Position numbers and translations under genes: made by a program. 64,000 nucleotides of DNA, from positions 1 through 64,000 of the forward strand of contig CACEHR010000001.1 of the NCBI GenBank assembly GCA_902559395.1, in the 5' to 3' direction. The notes under the pieces were generated by a model. It searched no databases. It was given only the letters and a program-made list of their open reading frames with translations, and was not told the DNA's origin. Every line of letters starts with the position of its first letter. Position 1 is the stretch's first letter. This document shows positions 50,511-59,711 of the stretch, one piece after another. The DNA is from an uncultured Pelagibacteraceae bacterium. Lineage in GTDB: Bacteria > Pseudomonadota > Alphaproteobacteria > Pelagibacterales > Pelagibacteraceae.

Positions 50511-51239
50511 ATGAATACAACCCTAAATTATTCTCCAAATTTTAATAAAAAAAAAAGAAAATCAAAAGATATTAAATTTATTATTTTTCATTACACAGGT
50601 ATGAGAAAAGAAAATGATGCAATCAAACGATTAATTAGTTTTAATTCTAAAGTTAGCAGCCATTATTTTATTAAAAAAAATGGAGAAATATTAACTTTAG
50701 TTCCAGATCTATATATTGCTTGGCATGCTGGTGCTTCACATTGGAAAAAATTTAAATTTTTAAATAAATATTCTTTAGGTATTGAAATAAGTAATCCAGG
50801 GCATAGTAACAGATATATGCATTTTAATAAAAGACAAATGAAATCAGTCTTAAAGTTAAGTAAATTTTTAATTAAAAAATATAAGATCAAATCTAAGTTT
50901 ATTTTAGGGCATTCTGATATCTCTCCTGATAGAAAAAAAGATCCTGGTGAAAAATTTCCTTGGAAAAAATTATTTAAAAAACAAATAGGCCTTTGGCATA
51001 ATTTAAATCAACGAATTCTTTTAAAGAATAGAAACCAAGCAATCTCATTTATAGAAAAGAATATATTTTATAAAAACTTGTATAAAATTGGTTATTCAAA
51101 AAACATTAGTAAAAAAAATATTAACTATTTAAAAAAACTTACGATTGCTTTTCAGATGAGATTCAGACAAGAGTTAATAAACGGTATTGTTGATAAAGAA
51201 TGCTTAATTATAAGCGAAAATCTTACAAAAAAATTTTAA
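50511..51239 (+). CDS. N-acetylmuramoyl-L-alanine amidase, AmpD/AmiD type
   Basis: The amidase_2 zinc site is His in FIIFHYTGM, His in ILGHSDIS and Asp in KKDPGEKFPW. WHAGASHWKKFKFLNKYSLGIEISNPGH is also typical. A C-terminal peptidoglycan-binding-like segment (FQMRFRQELINGIVDKECL) is present. There is no clear signal peptide, so a cytoplasmic muropeptide-recycling role like AmpD is possible. An amidase before rnpB and mraZ is, as I recall, conserved in alphaproteobacteria. Confidence 0.87.
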   Translation: MNTTLNYSPNFNKKKRKSKDIKFIIFHYTGMRKENDAIKRLISFNSKVSSHYFIKKNGEILTLVPDLYIAWHAGASHWKKFKFLNKYSLGIEISNPGHSNRYMHFNKRQMKSVLKLSKFLIKKYKIKSKFILGHSDISPDRKKDPGEKFPWKKLFKKQIGLWHNLNQRILLKNRNQAISFIEKNIFYKNLYKIGYSKNISKKNINYLKKLTIAFQMRFRQELINGIVDKECLIISENLTKKF

Positions 51240-51248
51240 TAATTTTTC

Positions 51249-51276
51249 TTGAAAATTACAGCTGAAGTAATAGATT
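51249..51276 (+). promoter_or_regulatory. Candidate promoter of rnpB
   Basis: TTGAAA (51249-51254), a 16-base spacer and TAGATT (51271-51276) end 4 bases before the inferred 5' end of the RNase P RNA. The tight fit to the RNA start supports it, though only 4 of 6 bases match in the -10. Confidence 0.45.
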
Positions 51277-51280
51277 AAAA

Positions 51281-51640
51281 ATGCCAGATAAATGACTTAT
51301 CGCTTTAATTTATATTGAAGAGGAAAGTCCGGGCTCTACAAGGACACAGTGCCAGGTAATACCTGGCGGGGGAAACCCTAGGGATAGTGCCACAGAAAAT
51401 AAACCGCCATAACATGGCAAGGGTGAAAAGGTGTGGTAAGAGCGCACCGGTTCTATTGGTAACAATGAACGCTGGAAAACCCCACTGGGAGCAAGACTAA
51501 GTAGAGATGACATTGTTGAAAAACTAAAAGCCGTCCTTGGCTAGTCATCAGGGTTAGTTGCTTGAGCCTAAGAGTGATCTTAGGCCTAGACAAATGATAA
51601 GTTTAAATGACAGAACCCGGCTTATAGTTTATCTGGCATA
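51281..51640 (+). ncRNA. rnpB: RNase P RNA (class A)
   Basis: Conserved blocks are GAGGAAAGTCCGGGCTC near the 5' side, ACAGAAAATAAACCGCC in the middle, GGTAAGAGCGCACCGG, and ACAGAACCCGGCTTATAG at the 3' side; the first and last form P4. The ends pair as P1: ATGCCAGATAAA (51281-51292) with TTTATCTGGCAT (51628-51639). The ribozyme matures tRNA 5' ends. About 360 bases is normal for the class. Confidence 0.95.
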
Positions 51641-51657
51641 ATTATTCATATCATAAA

Positions 51658-51701
51658 ATTTAACATTTAAAAAACTGTCTCATTTTGAACTAATGTTAAA
51701 T
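51658..51701. repeat. Inverted repeat after rnpB in a 252-base noncoding gap
   Basis: Ten-base arms ATTTAACATT (51658-51667) and AATGTTAAAT (51692-51701) are separated by 24 bases; T-rich sequence (TCTTTTTTC) follows within about 10 bases. It may be part of an rnpB terminator or a binding site. In the rest of 51641-51821 I see no gene. Confidence 0.4.
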
Positions 51702-51821
51702 CACTTATGCTCTTTTTTCACTTTTTCATGGGAAGTAAATCAGCTACGAAAAGAGGACTTTAATAAACTTTAGAATTACAAAAACCTCCTTCTATAAGCA
51801 TAATTTAACTAAATTCAGAGT

Positions 51822-51850
51822 TTGACTATTATTTTAAATACCCATATATT
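51822..51850 (+). promoter_or_regulatory. Promoter of the mraZ-ftsZ division cluster
   Basis: TTGACT (51822-51827), a 17-base spacer and TATATT (51845-51850) form a good sigma70 promoter, each hexamer one base off consensus. The -10 lies inside the first MraZ repeat. The start would be near 51857, some 36 bases before the mraZ ATG. Confidence 0.7.
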
Positions 51851-51864
51851 CCCATATATTCCCA
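51841..51864 (-). promoter_or_regulatory. MraZ operator: three 10-base-spaced TGGG repeats
   Basis: CCCATATATT occurs twice in tandem and is followed by CCCA (51841-51864). On the minus strand this reads TGGG[T/A] units with 5-base spacers, the arrangement known for MraZ boxes (TGGGN repeats, 10-base period). It overlaps the -10 of the mraZ promoter, so MraZ binding should repress its own operon. Confidence 0.8.
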
Positions 51865-51892
51865 ATTATGGAATTTATAAAATTAAAATTAA

Positions 51893-52360
51893 ATGTTTTT
51901 ATCTACTTACGAGAACAAATTAGACAAAAAGGGGAGAGTGTCTGTGCCTGCTAGTTTCAGGTCATATTTATCAAATTTAGGATACAATGGTGTTATTTGT
52001 TATCCATCTTTTAACAATCCCTCAATAGAAGCTTGTTCTCAAGATAGAATTGAAAAAATTTCTTCAGCAATTGACTCTTTAAATCCTTTTGAGGAAAAAA
52101 GAGATTACTTTGCTACATCAATATTAGCAGAAAGTACTAATTTACAATTTGATAGCGAAGGTAGAATTTCCCTCTCATCAAAATTATTGAAACATGCAAA
52201 AATTAAAAAAAGCATGTTATTTGTTGGTCAAGGTCAAACATTCCAAATATGGGAACCAGCAGCATTTGAAAAATTTAAGACATCCGCAAGAAAAAAAGCA
52301 AATATAAATCGAGCAAGTCTTAAATGGGAAAAACACTTTAACAACAACGAGGGGAAATAA
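51893..52360 (+). CDS. mraZ: Transcriptional regulator MraZ
   Basis: The 155-residue protein has two AbrB-like MraZ domains: [23 protein letters not shown] at the start and [35 protein letters not shown] in the second half. MraZ is a ring-forming DNA-binding repressor of the division and cell-wall cluster. The matching TGGG repeats lie 29-52 bases upstream. ftsZ follows after one base. Confidence 0.95.
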   Translation: MFLSTYENKLDKKGRVSVPASFRSYLSNLGYNGVICYPSFNNPSIEACSQDRIEKISSAIDSLNPFEEKRDYFATSILAESTNLQFDSEGRISLSSKLLKHAKIKKSMLFVGQGQTFQIWEPAAFEKFKTSARKKANINRASLKWEKHFNNNEGK

Positions 52361-52361
52361 G

Positions 52362-53843
52362 ATGACAATTAACTTTAAAGCACCAGAAATTAAAGAGTTG
52401 CAGCCACGACTATTAGTATTGGGAGTTGGTGGAGCAGGCGGAAATGCAATTAATGAAATGATTGAAAATAATCTACAAGGAGTAGAATTTATTGCAGTCA
52501 ATACAGATGCACAAGATTTAAAGTTAAGTAAAGCAAAAACAAGAATTCAAATTGGTTTAAATTTAACAAAAGGTTTGGGAGCAGGAGCAAAACTTGATAT
52601 TGGTCAAGCTGCAGCTGATGAATCTTTGAATGAAATTGTAAATACACTTCAAGGTGCAAACATGGTTTTTATTGCAGCTGGTATGGGTGGCGGAACAGGC
52701 ACTGGTGCTGCTCATGTCATCGCAAGAGCTGCTAAAGAATTAAATATATTAACTGTAGGTGTTGTGACTCTTCCATTTTTATATGAAGGCCCCTCTAGAA
52801 TGAGAAGAGCACAACAAGGTTTGGAAGAATTAAGGAAACATGTTGATACAATAATTGTTATCCCAAATCAAAACCTATTCAAAATAGCAAATGAACAAAC
52901 AACTTTTGAAGAGTCATTTAACCTTTCAAACAATGTTTTGATGCATGGTGTTCAAAGTATAACTGATTTGATGGTTAGACCCGGTTTGATCAACTTAGAT
53001 TTTGCTGATGTTGAAACTGTAATGGCAGCAATGGGTAAAGCTATGATGGGAACTGGAGAAGCTGAAGGAGAAGGTAGAGCTCTAAAAGCTGCAGAGATGG
53101 CAATCAGCAACCCACTAATAGATGATTATACTTTAAAAGGTGCAAAAGGTTTATTGGTAAATATTACTGGTGGTAAAGATCTTAAACTTTTTGAAGTTGA
53201 TGAAGCTGTAAATAAAGTTAGAGCTGAAGTTGATCCTGAAGCAGAGTTAATTATTGGTGCAATCACTGATACTGAGCTAGATGGAAAAATGAGAGTTTCA
53301 ATTGTTGCTACCTCTTTAGATGGGCAACAGCCAGAATCAAAATCTGTTGTAAATATGGTTCATAGAATTCAAAACCGTAATCCAGGTTACTCTGATTTTT
53401 CAAACATGGGATCATCTCAATCTTTTAATTTTTCAAATACAACTGCATCAAATCCAATTACACATGGTGCGAATGCTTTAAAGCTTGAAAATGAGGTTAT
53501 CCAAGAACAACAAACTGAGAGTTCACATAATCAGATGATGAGTGAAGAAGTTGTCCAAAATACTAACATGGAAAGCGAGAGTATAGTTCAGGATAGTTCA
53601 GTTAATGAAATGGAGAAATCTTTTGCTCAAGAAGCTATGGAAACTACCCGTGAAGATCATCAAGAAAATAACAATGAAGAAGAAACCTCTAATGATTTAA
53701 AAGAATTCGGAGTCGACTCAGATGCTCCAGATTTATTTAGTTCAGAGTCTGATAATTCAAGTCCTGAAGATTTATTGACTTCAGATGAAGAGGAAGAAGA
53801 TGATCTTGAGATACCAGCATTCTTAAGAAGACAAAAAAATTAA
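52362..53843 (+). CDS. ftsZ: Cell division protein FtsZ
   Basis: FtsZ is the tubulin-like GTPase of the Z ring. The tubulin signature GGGTGTG is at 109-115; [12 protein letters not shown] and NTDAQDL are also present, with the synergy loop later. A long variable acidic linker (about 330-475) leads to the conserved C-terminal peptide [11 protein letters not shown], which binds FtsA/ZipA-type partners. A clear ribosome binding site GAGGGG lies 7 bases before the ATG. Its place directly after mraZ is unusual. Confidence 0.97.
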   Translation: MTINFKAPEIKELQPRLLVLGVGGAGGNAINEMIENNLQGVEFIAVNTDAQDLKLSKAKTRIQIGLNLTKGLGAGAKLDIGQAAADESLNEIVNTLQGANMVFIAAGMGGGTGTGAAHVIARAAKELNILTVGVVTLPFLYEGPSRMRRAQQGLEELRKHVDTIIVIPNQNLFKIANEQTTFEESFNLSNNVLMHGVQSITDLMVRPGLINLDFADVETVMAAMGKAMMGTGEAEGEGRALKAAEMAISNPLIDDYTLKGAKGLLVNITGGKDLKLFEVDEAVNKVRAEVDPEAELIIGAITDTELDGKMRVSIVATSLDGQQPESKSVVNMVHRIQNRNPGYSDFSNMGSSQSFNFSNTTASNPITHGANALKLENEVIQEQQTESSHNQMMSEEVVQNTNMESESIVQDSSVNEMEKSFAQEAMETTREDHQENNNEEETSNDLKEFGVDSDAPDLFSSESDNSSPEDLLTSDEEEEDDLEIPAFLRRQKN

Positions 53844-53861
53844 TGGTCTTCCAAGAGATAA

Positions 53862-54872
53862 ATGGACGCCACCATAGTACCGAAAATGCAAAAGCATTAT
53901 CCGGTACTGCTAAAAGAAATTATTAGCGTTATTTCCCCTCAACATGGTGGCACATTTATCGATTGTACTTTCGGTCAAGGTGGTTATTCCAAAAAAATTT
54001 TAGATTTTAAAAATACAAAAGTAATAGCTATTGATAGAGACATAGATAGTGAAAAAATTGCCAATCAGTTAAAAGAAAACTTTGAAGATAGATTTATTTT
54101 TAAAAATATAAAATTTAGTCAATTAAGCAATTTAAAGCTCAAAAATGAAAATATAAGAGGTGTAATTTTTGACCTTGGTTACTCTTATACTCAAATAAAA
54201 GATCCAAAAAAAGGATTATCATTCGATGCCAGAGGTAAATTAAATATGCAGTTAGGATTAAATAGTTGTTCAGCAGAAGATGTAATCAACAAACTTGATG
54301 AAAAAGAATTAGAAAAAATTTTTAAATTTTTTGGAGGTGAAAAAGAGGCAAAATTTATTGCACGAAATATCATAAAAGAAAGATCTAAAAATCAAATTGA
54401 TACTAAATCTTTAGTTGAAATTATTGATAAATCCAAAAAAAGAAAAAATTTTAAAGTTCATAATGCGACCAAAGTTTTTCAGGCCCTTAGAATATTTGTA
54501 AATAAAGAAATTAGTGAGCTAATTTTTGGACTTATTAATGCCACTAAAGTTTTAAAAAAAGGTGGTGTTTTGGGGGTAGTTACATTTCATTCTTTAGAAG
54601 ATAAAATAGTAAAATATTTTTTTAAAAGTCTATCTGAAAATAAAAGCGTTTCACGATATAGCCCAGTTATTGAACAAGTAGATACACTGTTTAACTTAAT
54701 TCAAAAAAAACCAATAACACCCTTAGATGAGGAGGTGAATGAAAACCCACCATCTAGATCTGCTAAATTTAGATATGCGATTAAAAAAACAGATGTTTAT
54801 AATTTTGATACCGATATAGAGGAGCAATTCAGAAATTACATTGAAATTGAAAATTATGGAGACAAACTGTGA
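53862..54872 (+). CDS. rsmH: 16S rRNA (cytosine-1402 N4)-methyltransferase
   Basis: RsmH (MraW) methylates C1402 of 16S rRNA. The SAM region [42 protein letters not shown] and [13 protein letters not shown] mark the family. The start is uncertain between 53862 (MDATIVPKM) and 53886 (MQKHYPVLL); the second begins at the conserved HxPVLL region. The stop overlaps the ftsL GTG. Length 336 is usual. Confidence 0.94.
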   Translation: MDATIVPKMQKHYPVLLKEIISVISPQHGGTFIDCTFGQGGYSKKILDFKNTKVIAIDRDIDSEKIANQLKENFEDRFIFKNIKFSQLSNLKLKNENIRGVIFDLGYSYTQIKDPKKGLSFDARGKLNMQLGLNSCSAEDVINKLDEKELEKIFKFFGGEKEAKFIARNIIKERSKNQIDTKSLVEIIDKSKKRKNFKVHNATKVFQALRIFVNKEISELIFGLINATKVLKKGGVLGVVTFHSLEDKIVKYFFKSLSENKSVSRYSPVIEQVDTLFNLIQKKPITPLDEEVNENPPSRSAKFRYAIKKTDVYNFDTDIEEQFRNYIEIENYGDKL

Positions 54873-55174
54873 AAAAGTTTGCTTTAGCAGTAGTGATTTT
54901 TTTTTTAGTCCTATCAACTGCAATAATAAAAAATACAACCAAACAGATTGAAGATGAAATATTTACAGCAAAAGAGAATATTAGAGTTTTAAAATCTGAA
55001 TTTGAAAATGTATCTTTGGAGTATGATTATTTAAGTTCTGCAGAAAGATTACTTGAATATCAATCACAGTATTTTGAGGATGAGTTAATTCAAAAAAATA
55101 TAAACGACATAAAAATCTATAATATTTCAAAAGATATAAATAAAATTAAAAATTTTAAAATTATTAAAGAGTAA
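54869..55174 (+). CDS. ftsL: FtsL-like cell division protein
   Basis: This 101-residue protein has one N-terminal membrane helix (about 3-20) and a coiled coil ([45 protein letters not shown]). This topology and the place between rsmH and ftsI identify FtsL, whose sequence is poorly conserved. The start is GTG, overlapping the rsmH TGA as GTGA. Confidence 0.8.
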   Translation: MKKFALAVVIFFLVLSTAIIKNTTKQIEDEIFTAKENIRVLKSEFENVSLEYDYLSSAERLLEYQSQYFEDELIQKNINDIKIYNISKDINKIKNFKIIKE

Positions 55175-56865
55175 TGGCTGATAATAAATCAAAATTAACT
55201 ATAGAAGATTATAAAAGTGATTTTACATTTAAGAAAAAGGAGAATGGATTAAATATTCAATTTAATCGAGTAGCTTTTATTTTCTTTGTTTTTTTTATTA
55301 TATATTTAATTTACACAATACACCTAGTTCACTTAGGTACACGAAAGAGTAAATTAGAAAAAATAAATAATCTTCCTGCATCTAAAAATCAGCTTTATCG
55401 AGCAGACATCATAGACATTAATGGAAATTATTTAGCTAAGACAGTTAAATCGATTGATATTGGTTTAAAAACTTCAGATATAATCAACGAAAAAAAATTA
55501 CTTCTAAGTTTAAATATTATTTTTCCTGATAAAAATTTTGATGAAATTAAAAAAAAAATAAAAACTAAGAAATTTTTTTATTTAGAGAAGAAAATTTCTG
55601 AGGAAAATTATGAAAAAATAATGAAATTAGGGGATAAATCTTTAGTTCCAGAAGAAAGAGTTTTAAGAATGTATCCACAAAAAAATCTTTTTAGTCATGT
55701 TTTAGGTCAGATAGATGATGATAATAATGGTATTTCCGGATTAGAAAAATCGTTAAATGATGAACTTAGAAAATCTAAAGAGTCAATTAAACTTACATTA
55801 GATAAAGATATTCAATTTTTAATTAGAAAAGAATTAATTAAATATCAGGAAATTTTTAAAAGCAAAGGTAGTGCAGCTATTTTAATGGATGTTAATAATG
55901 GCAATATTATATCATTAGTTTCTTTGCCAGATTTCAATCCAAATGAAAGACAAAATATTACAGATGTAAATTATATTAATAGGGTAACTAAAGGGACATA
56001 TGAACTCGGCTCTGTATTTAAAGCATTTACTTTTGCTAGCGCCTTAAATGAAAAGGTAATTAAACCAGATACTGAATTTTTAGATTTACCCAAATCAATT
56101 AAATGTGACAAATACAGAATAGGTGAGTACGACAATGAAATACCATCAGATTTAACTGCAGAGCAAATTTTAGTTAGATCTGGAAATATAGGATCTGTCA
56201 GGATTGCTCAAAAAATTGGCGCAGAAAAATTTAAATTATTTTTAGAAAAAGTTGGCGTGTTAAGTGATATTGATTTTGATATTGAAGAAGTTGCTCCTCA
56301 AAAAAATTATGATTTTGGAAAATGCAGATTGGCTACAGCTTCCTTTGGACACGGAATAGCAACTACAATTCTTCAATTAGCAAAAGGTTATTCTGTTCTA
56401 TCAAATGGTGGTTATGAAATTAACCCAACATTAATTTATAAAGAAAATAATTTTAATAAAAAAAATGAAAGAATATTAAACAGAGGTATTTCAGAACAAG
56501 TTGTTGGCGCGTTAAGAAAAATTGTAAATACTGAGGAAGGGACAGCTAAATTTGCAAACGTTCAAAATTATGAAATTGGTGGAAAAACAGGAACCGCTGA
56601 TCAACCTGAGGGAGGAGCATATTCAGAGGCAAAAATAAATACTTTTGCTTCTATTTTTCCAACATCAAATCCACAATTTGTTTTTATTGTAATGCTCGAT
56701 ACTCCAAAAAAATCTAAAGATTATTATTATAAGTATAGACATCGAAAAGGAGGGTGGAAAGGTACACTTTATAATACTGCTGGCTGGACCTCAGTAGAGG
56801 TAGCTGGAAAAGTTATAGATAAAATTGGGCCTATTTTAGCCACAAAATATATAGAGGTTAATTAA
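55174..56865 (+). CDS. ftsI: Division-specific penicillin-binding protein FtsI (PBP3)
   Basis: FtsI is the septal peptidoglycan transpeptidase. One membrane helix (about 34-52) precedes the dimerisation domain. The catalytic serine is S280 in GSVFK (S-x-x-K), then SGN at 336-338 and KTG at 471-473. Length 563 is normal. The ATG overlaps the ftsL stop as TAATG. Partners FtsL and FtsW are in the same cluster. Confidence 0.95.
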   Translation: MADNKSKLTIEDYKSDFTFKKKENGLNIQFNRVAFIFFVFFIIYLIYTIHLVHLGTRKSKLEKINNLPASKNQLYRADIIDINGNYLAKTVKSIDIGLKTSDIINEKKLLLSLNIIFPDKNFDEIKKKIKTKKFFYLEKKISEENYEKIMKLGDKSLVPEERVLRMYPQKNLFSHVLGQIDDDNNGISGLEKSLNDELRKSKESIKLTLDKDIQFLIRKELIKYQEIFKSKGSAAILMDVNNGNIISLVSLPDFNPNERQNITDVNYINRVTKGTYELGSVFKAFTFASALNEKVIKPDTEFLDLPKSIKCDKYRIGEYDNEIPSDLTAEQILVRSGNIGSVRIAQKIGAEKFKLFLEKVGVLSDIDFDIEEVAPQKNYDFGKCRLATASFGHGIATTILQLAKGYSVLSNGGYEINPTLIYKENNFNKKNERILNRGISEQVVGALRKIVNTEEGTAKFANVQNYEIGGKTGTADQPEGGAYSEAKINTFASIFPTSNPQFVFIVMLDTPKKSKDYYYKYRHRKGGWKGTLYNTAGWTSVEVAGKVIDKIGPILATKYIEVN

Positions 56866-56867
56866 TT

Positions 56868-59711
56868 ATGCTTCTAGGAAACTATTTTCATAACATAAAA
56901 AAAAATTATAGAAATTTTTCTTTTTCAGGAATTTCATTTGACACAAAAAATATTAAAAAAAATAATATTTTTTTTGCAATCAAAGGAAATACAATTGATG
57001 GTAATAAATTTATTCCTAAAGCAATTAAAAAAGGATCTAAAATTATTGTAACCGAAAGAAAAACAAATCCATTCCAAAATGGAATTTTGTTTATTCATAC
57101 AAATAATGTAAGGAAATTATTAGCTGAAACTGCTTTTAAAATTTATAATAAAAAACCAAAAAATTTAATTGCAGTTACTGGTACAAACGGAAAATCATCA
57201 GTTACAGATTTTTATTATCAAATATTAAAATTAAATAATAAAAAAGGTGCTTCAATTGGTACATTAGGTGTTAAATCAAAAAGTATTAATTTGAATTTAT
57301 CTAATACTACAATAGATCCAATAAAATTGGCTAAAATATTAAGCAAGTTAAAAAATCAAAAAATAGAAAATGTAATTATGGAAGCCTCAAGCCATGGTTT
57401 AAAGCAAAATAGATTAGATGGTTTAAAGTTTAATTCAGGTGTATTTACTAATCTATCCCAGGATCATCTTGATTATCATAAAAATTTAAAAAACTATTTA
57501 AATGCAAAACTTTATTTATTTGAAAACCTAATCTTAAAAAGAGGCAATGTAATTACAGATCAATTAATACCTGAGTTTAAAAATATAAAAAAAATTGCAA
57601 TTAATAAGAAATTAAAATTGCATACACTTAATGACAAGAAAAATAATCTAGAGCTTTTATCTCATGATTTTAAAGGAGAGTGTCAATTTCTCAGAATTAA
57701 ATCAAATAGCTCAATAAGGGATATAAATTTAAATTTAATTGGAAAAATACAATTAAAAAATGTTTTGATGGCAATAATTGCAGCAAAATATAGCGGTATT
57801 AGTATAGATAAAATTTTAAATACAATTCCAAAATTAAAACCAGTTGAGGGAAGGTTTGAAAAAATTGGTAAAATTAAAAATCAATCTAAAGTAATTCTTG
57901 ATTATGCTCATACGCCTGATGCTTTAAAAACATGTCTTTTAAATCTTAGAGAACAATTTCCTAATAAAGAAATCACAGTGCTATTCGGTTGTGGCGGAAA
58001 TAGAGATCAAAATAAAAGATCAAAAATGGGTAAAATAGCCAGTGATTTTGCAGATAGTATTATTCTTACAAATGATAACCCTAGATTTGAAAATCCTCAA
58101 AAAATAAGAAGAGATATAAAAAAAGGGATCAAAAAAAAAAGAATTACTGAAATTTCTAATAGAGCAATAGCAATAAAACACGCTATTCATAATTTGAATT
58201 CAGGTGATATTTTGTTAGTTGCTGGGAAAGGGCATGAGAAAACACAAGATATTGGAAACAAGAAAATTTTCTTTTCAGATAGACAGGTAATTCTAAATGC
58301 TATTAAGCATAAAAATAATAATTTATCAGATAATTTAAAATTAAATTTAGTTAAAGAAGCTACTAAAATTAAAAAGTTGCCTACATCTATAACTTTAAAA
58401 ACAGCCAGAATTAATTCTAAAGAAGTTACTAAAAATGATATTTTTTTTGCTATTAGAGGAAAAAAAGATGATGGTAATAAATATGTTTCACAATCATTCA
58501 ATAGAAAAGCATCGTTAGCTGTAGTAAATAAAATTCAAAATAAATTAAATAAAAGTCGACAGATTAAAGTAAAAAATACTTTAAAATTCTTAACAGATGT
58601 TTCAAAAACTTTTAGAAACAGTATTGATACAAATATTATAGCTATTACAGGTAGTTGTGGCAAAACTACACTTAAAGAATTGCTAGGCAATGTCTTAAGT
58701 AAAATTTCAAAAGTGAGCATTTCTCCAAAATCTTATAACAATAAATTTGGAGTCCCTTTGAGTCTTTTTAATTTAAAACAAAATGATGAATTTGGAATTT
58801 TAGAAGTTGGAATGGATAAAAAAGGTGAAATTGATTATTTATCAAAAATAATAGAACCAGATGTTGGGGTAATAACAAATATTAATTATGCACATGCTAA
58901 AAATTTTAAAAATATTAAACAGATTGCATTAGCAAAATCTGAAATTATTAACAACATAAAACCTTATGGTTATGTTGTATTGAATGCAGATGATAACTTT
59001 TTTCAATTACATAAAAAAATTGCCAAAGAAAAGAAAATTAAAGTAGTTTCTTTTGGTATTAAAAATCATAAAGCAGAGATTAAATTAATTAGTATAAAGA
59101 CTTTTGGAAAAAAATTTAAAATTAATATTCAGCTAAATAATAAAAAAAAGCATTTCACATTACCAAACGATTTTCAAAATAATATATACAATACACTCGC
59201 TGTTTTAGCAGTTATTAGTATTTATAAAAATATATTTAAACTAAATGAAAATATTTTTCTCAATTTTAAAATTCCTGGGGGAAGAGGAGATCATTCTGTA
59301 GTAAAAATTGATAATAAAATAATTAATTTAATTGATCAAAGTTATAATTCAAATCCACTATCATTAAAATCAGCAATAAAAAATTTTGATAAAATAAAAT
59401 CAAAAAAATCAAATAAATATTTACTAATTGGTGACATGTTAGAGCTCGGTAATCATTCTAAAAAACTTCATAAATCTATTGCTCCAATAATTAATCAAAC
59501 TAAGATAGATAAGGTATTTGTTAAAGGTAAAATGGCATCTATAATATTTGCAAATATCTCAAAAGCTAAAAAGGGCAGGATTTTATTTAACAAATCTCAA
59601 ATTATTCAATTGATTAGAAAAGATTTAAATAATAATGATTATTTAATGATTAAGGCCTCACTTGCGACAGGATTCAACGACATAGTAAAAGATCTGAAAG
59701 GATTGCATTAA
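56868..59711 (+). CDS. murEF: MurE-MurF fusion, bifunctional peptidoglycan precursor ligase
   Basis: This single 947-residue ORF holds two Mur ligases. The MurE part (about 1-485) has P-loop GTNGKS (105-110), MEASSHGL, LDYAHTPDA and the meso-diaminopimelate motif DNPR at 403-406. The MurF part (about 505-947) starts with its own N-domain (INSKEVTKNDIFFAIRG), has P-loop GSCGKT (595-600), and ends SYNSNPLSLKSAI and GDMLELG. Together they add mDAP and D-Ala-D-Ala to the UDP-MurNAc peptide. Fusions of this pair are known in several proteobacteria. No frameshift is seen at the junction. Confidence 0.94.
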   Translation: MLLGNYFHNIKKNYRNFSFSGISFDTKNIKKNNIFFAIKGNTIDGNKFIPKAIKKGSKIIVTERKTNPFQNGILFIHTNNVRKLLAETAFKIYNKKPKNLIAVTGTNGKSSVTDFYYQILKLNNKKGASIGTLGVKSKSINLNLSNTTIDPIKLAKILSKLKNQKIENVIMEASSHGLKQNRLDGLKFNSGVFTNLSQDHLDYHKNLKNYLNAKLYLFENLILKRGNVITDQLIPEFKNIKKIAINKKLKLHTLNDKKNNLELLSHDFKGECQFLRIKSNSSIRDINLNLIGKIQLKNVLMAIIAAKYSGISIDKILNTIPKLKPVEGRFEKIGKIKNQSKVILDYAHTPDALKTCLLNLREQFPNKEITVLFGCGGNRDQNKRSKMGKIASDFADSIILTNDNPRFENPQKIRRDIKKGIKKKRITEISNRAIAIKHAIHNLNSGDILLVAGKGHEKTQDIGNKKIFFSDRQVILNAIKHKNNNLSDNLKLNLVKEATKIKKLPTSITLKTARINSKEVTKNDIFFAIRGKKDDGNKYVSQSFNRKASLAVVNKIQNKLNKSRQIKVKNTLKFLTDVSKTFRNSIDTNIIAITGSCGKTTLKELLGNVLSKISKVSISPKSYNNKFGVPLSLFNLKQNDEFGILEVGMDKKGEIDYLSKIIEPDVGVITNINYAHAKNFKNIKQIALAKSEIINNIKPYGYVVLNADDNFFQLHKKIAKEKKIKVVSFGIKNHKAEIKLISIKTFGKKFKINIQLNNKKKHFTLPNDFQNNIYNTLAVLAVISIYKNIFKLNENIFLNFKIPGGRGDHSVVKIDNKIINLIDQSYNSNPLSLKSAIKNFDKIKSKKSNKYLLIGDMLELGNHSKKLHKSIAPIINQTKIDKVFVKGKMASIIFANISKAKKGRILFNKSQIIQLIRKDLNNNDYLMIKASLATGFNDIVKDLKGLH

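Noticed and set aside
51310..51513. 67-codon open frame on the minus strand
   Set aside because: It lies entirely inside RNase P RNA and its composition is unlike the AT-rich proteins here.
51728..51763. 11-codon open frame starting ATGGGAAGT between rnpB and mraZ
   Set aside because: It is too short and has no ribosome binding site or recognisable product.
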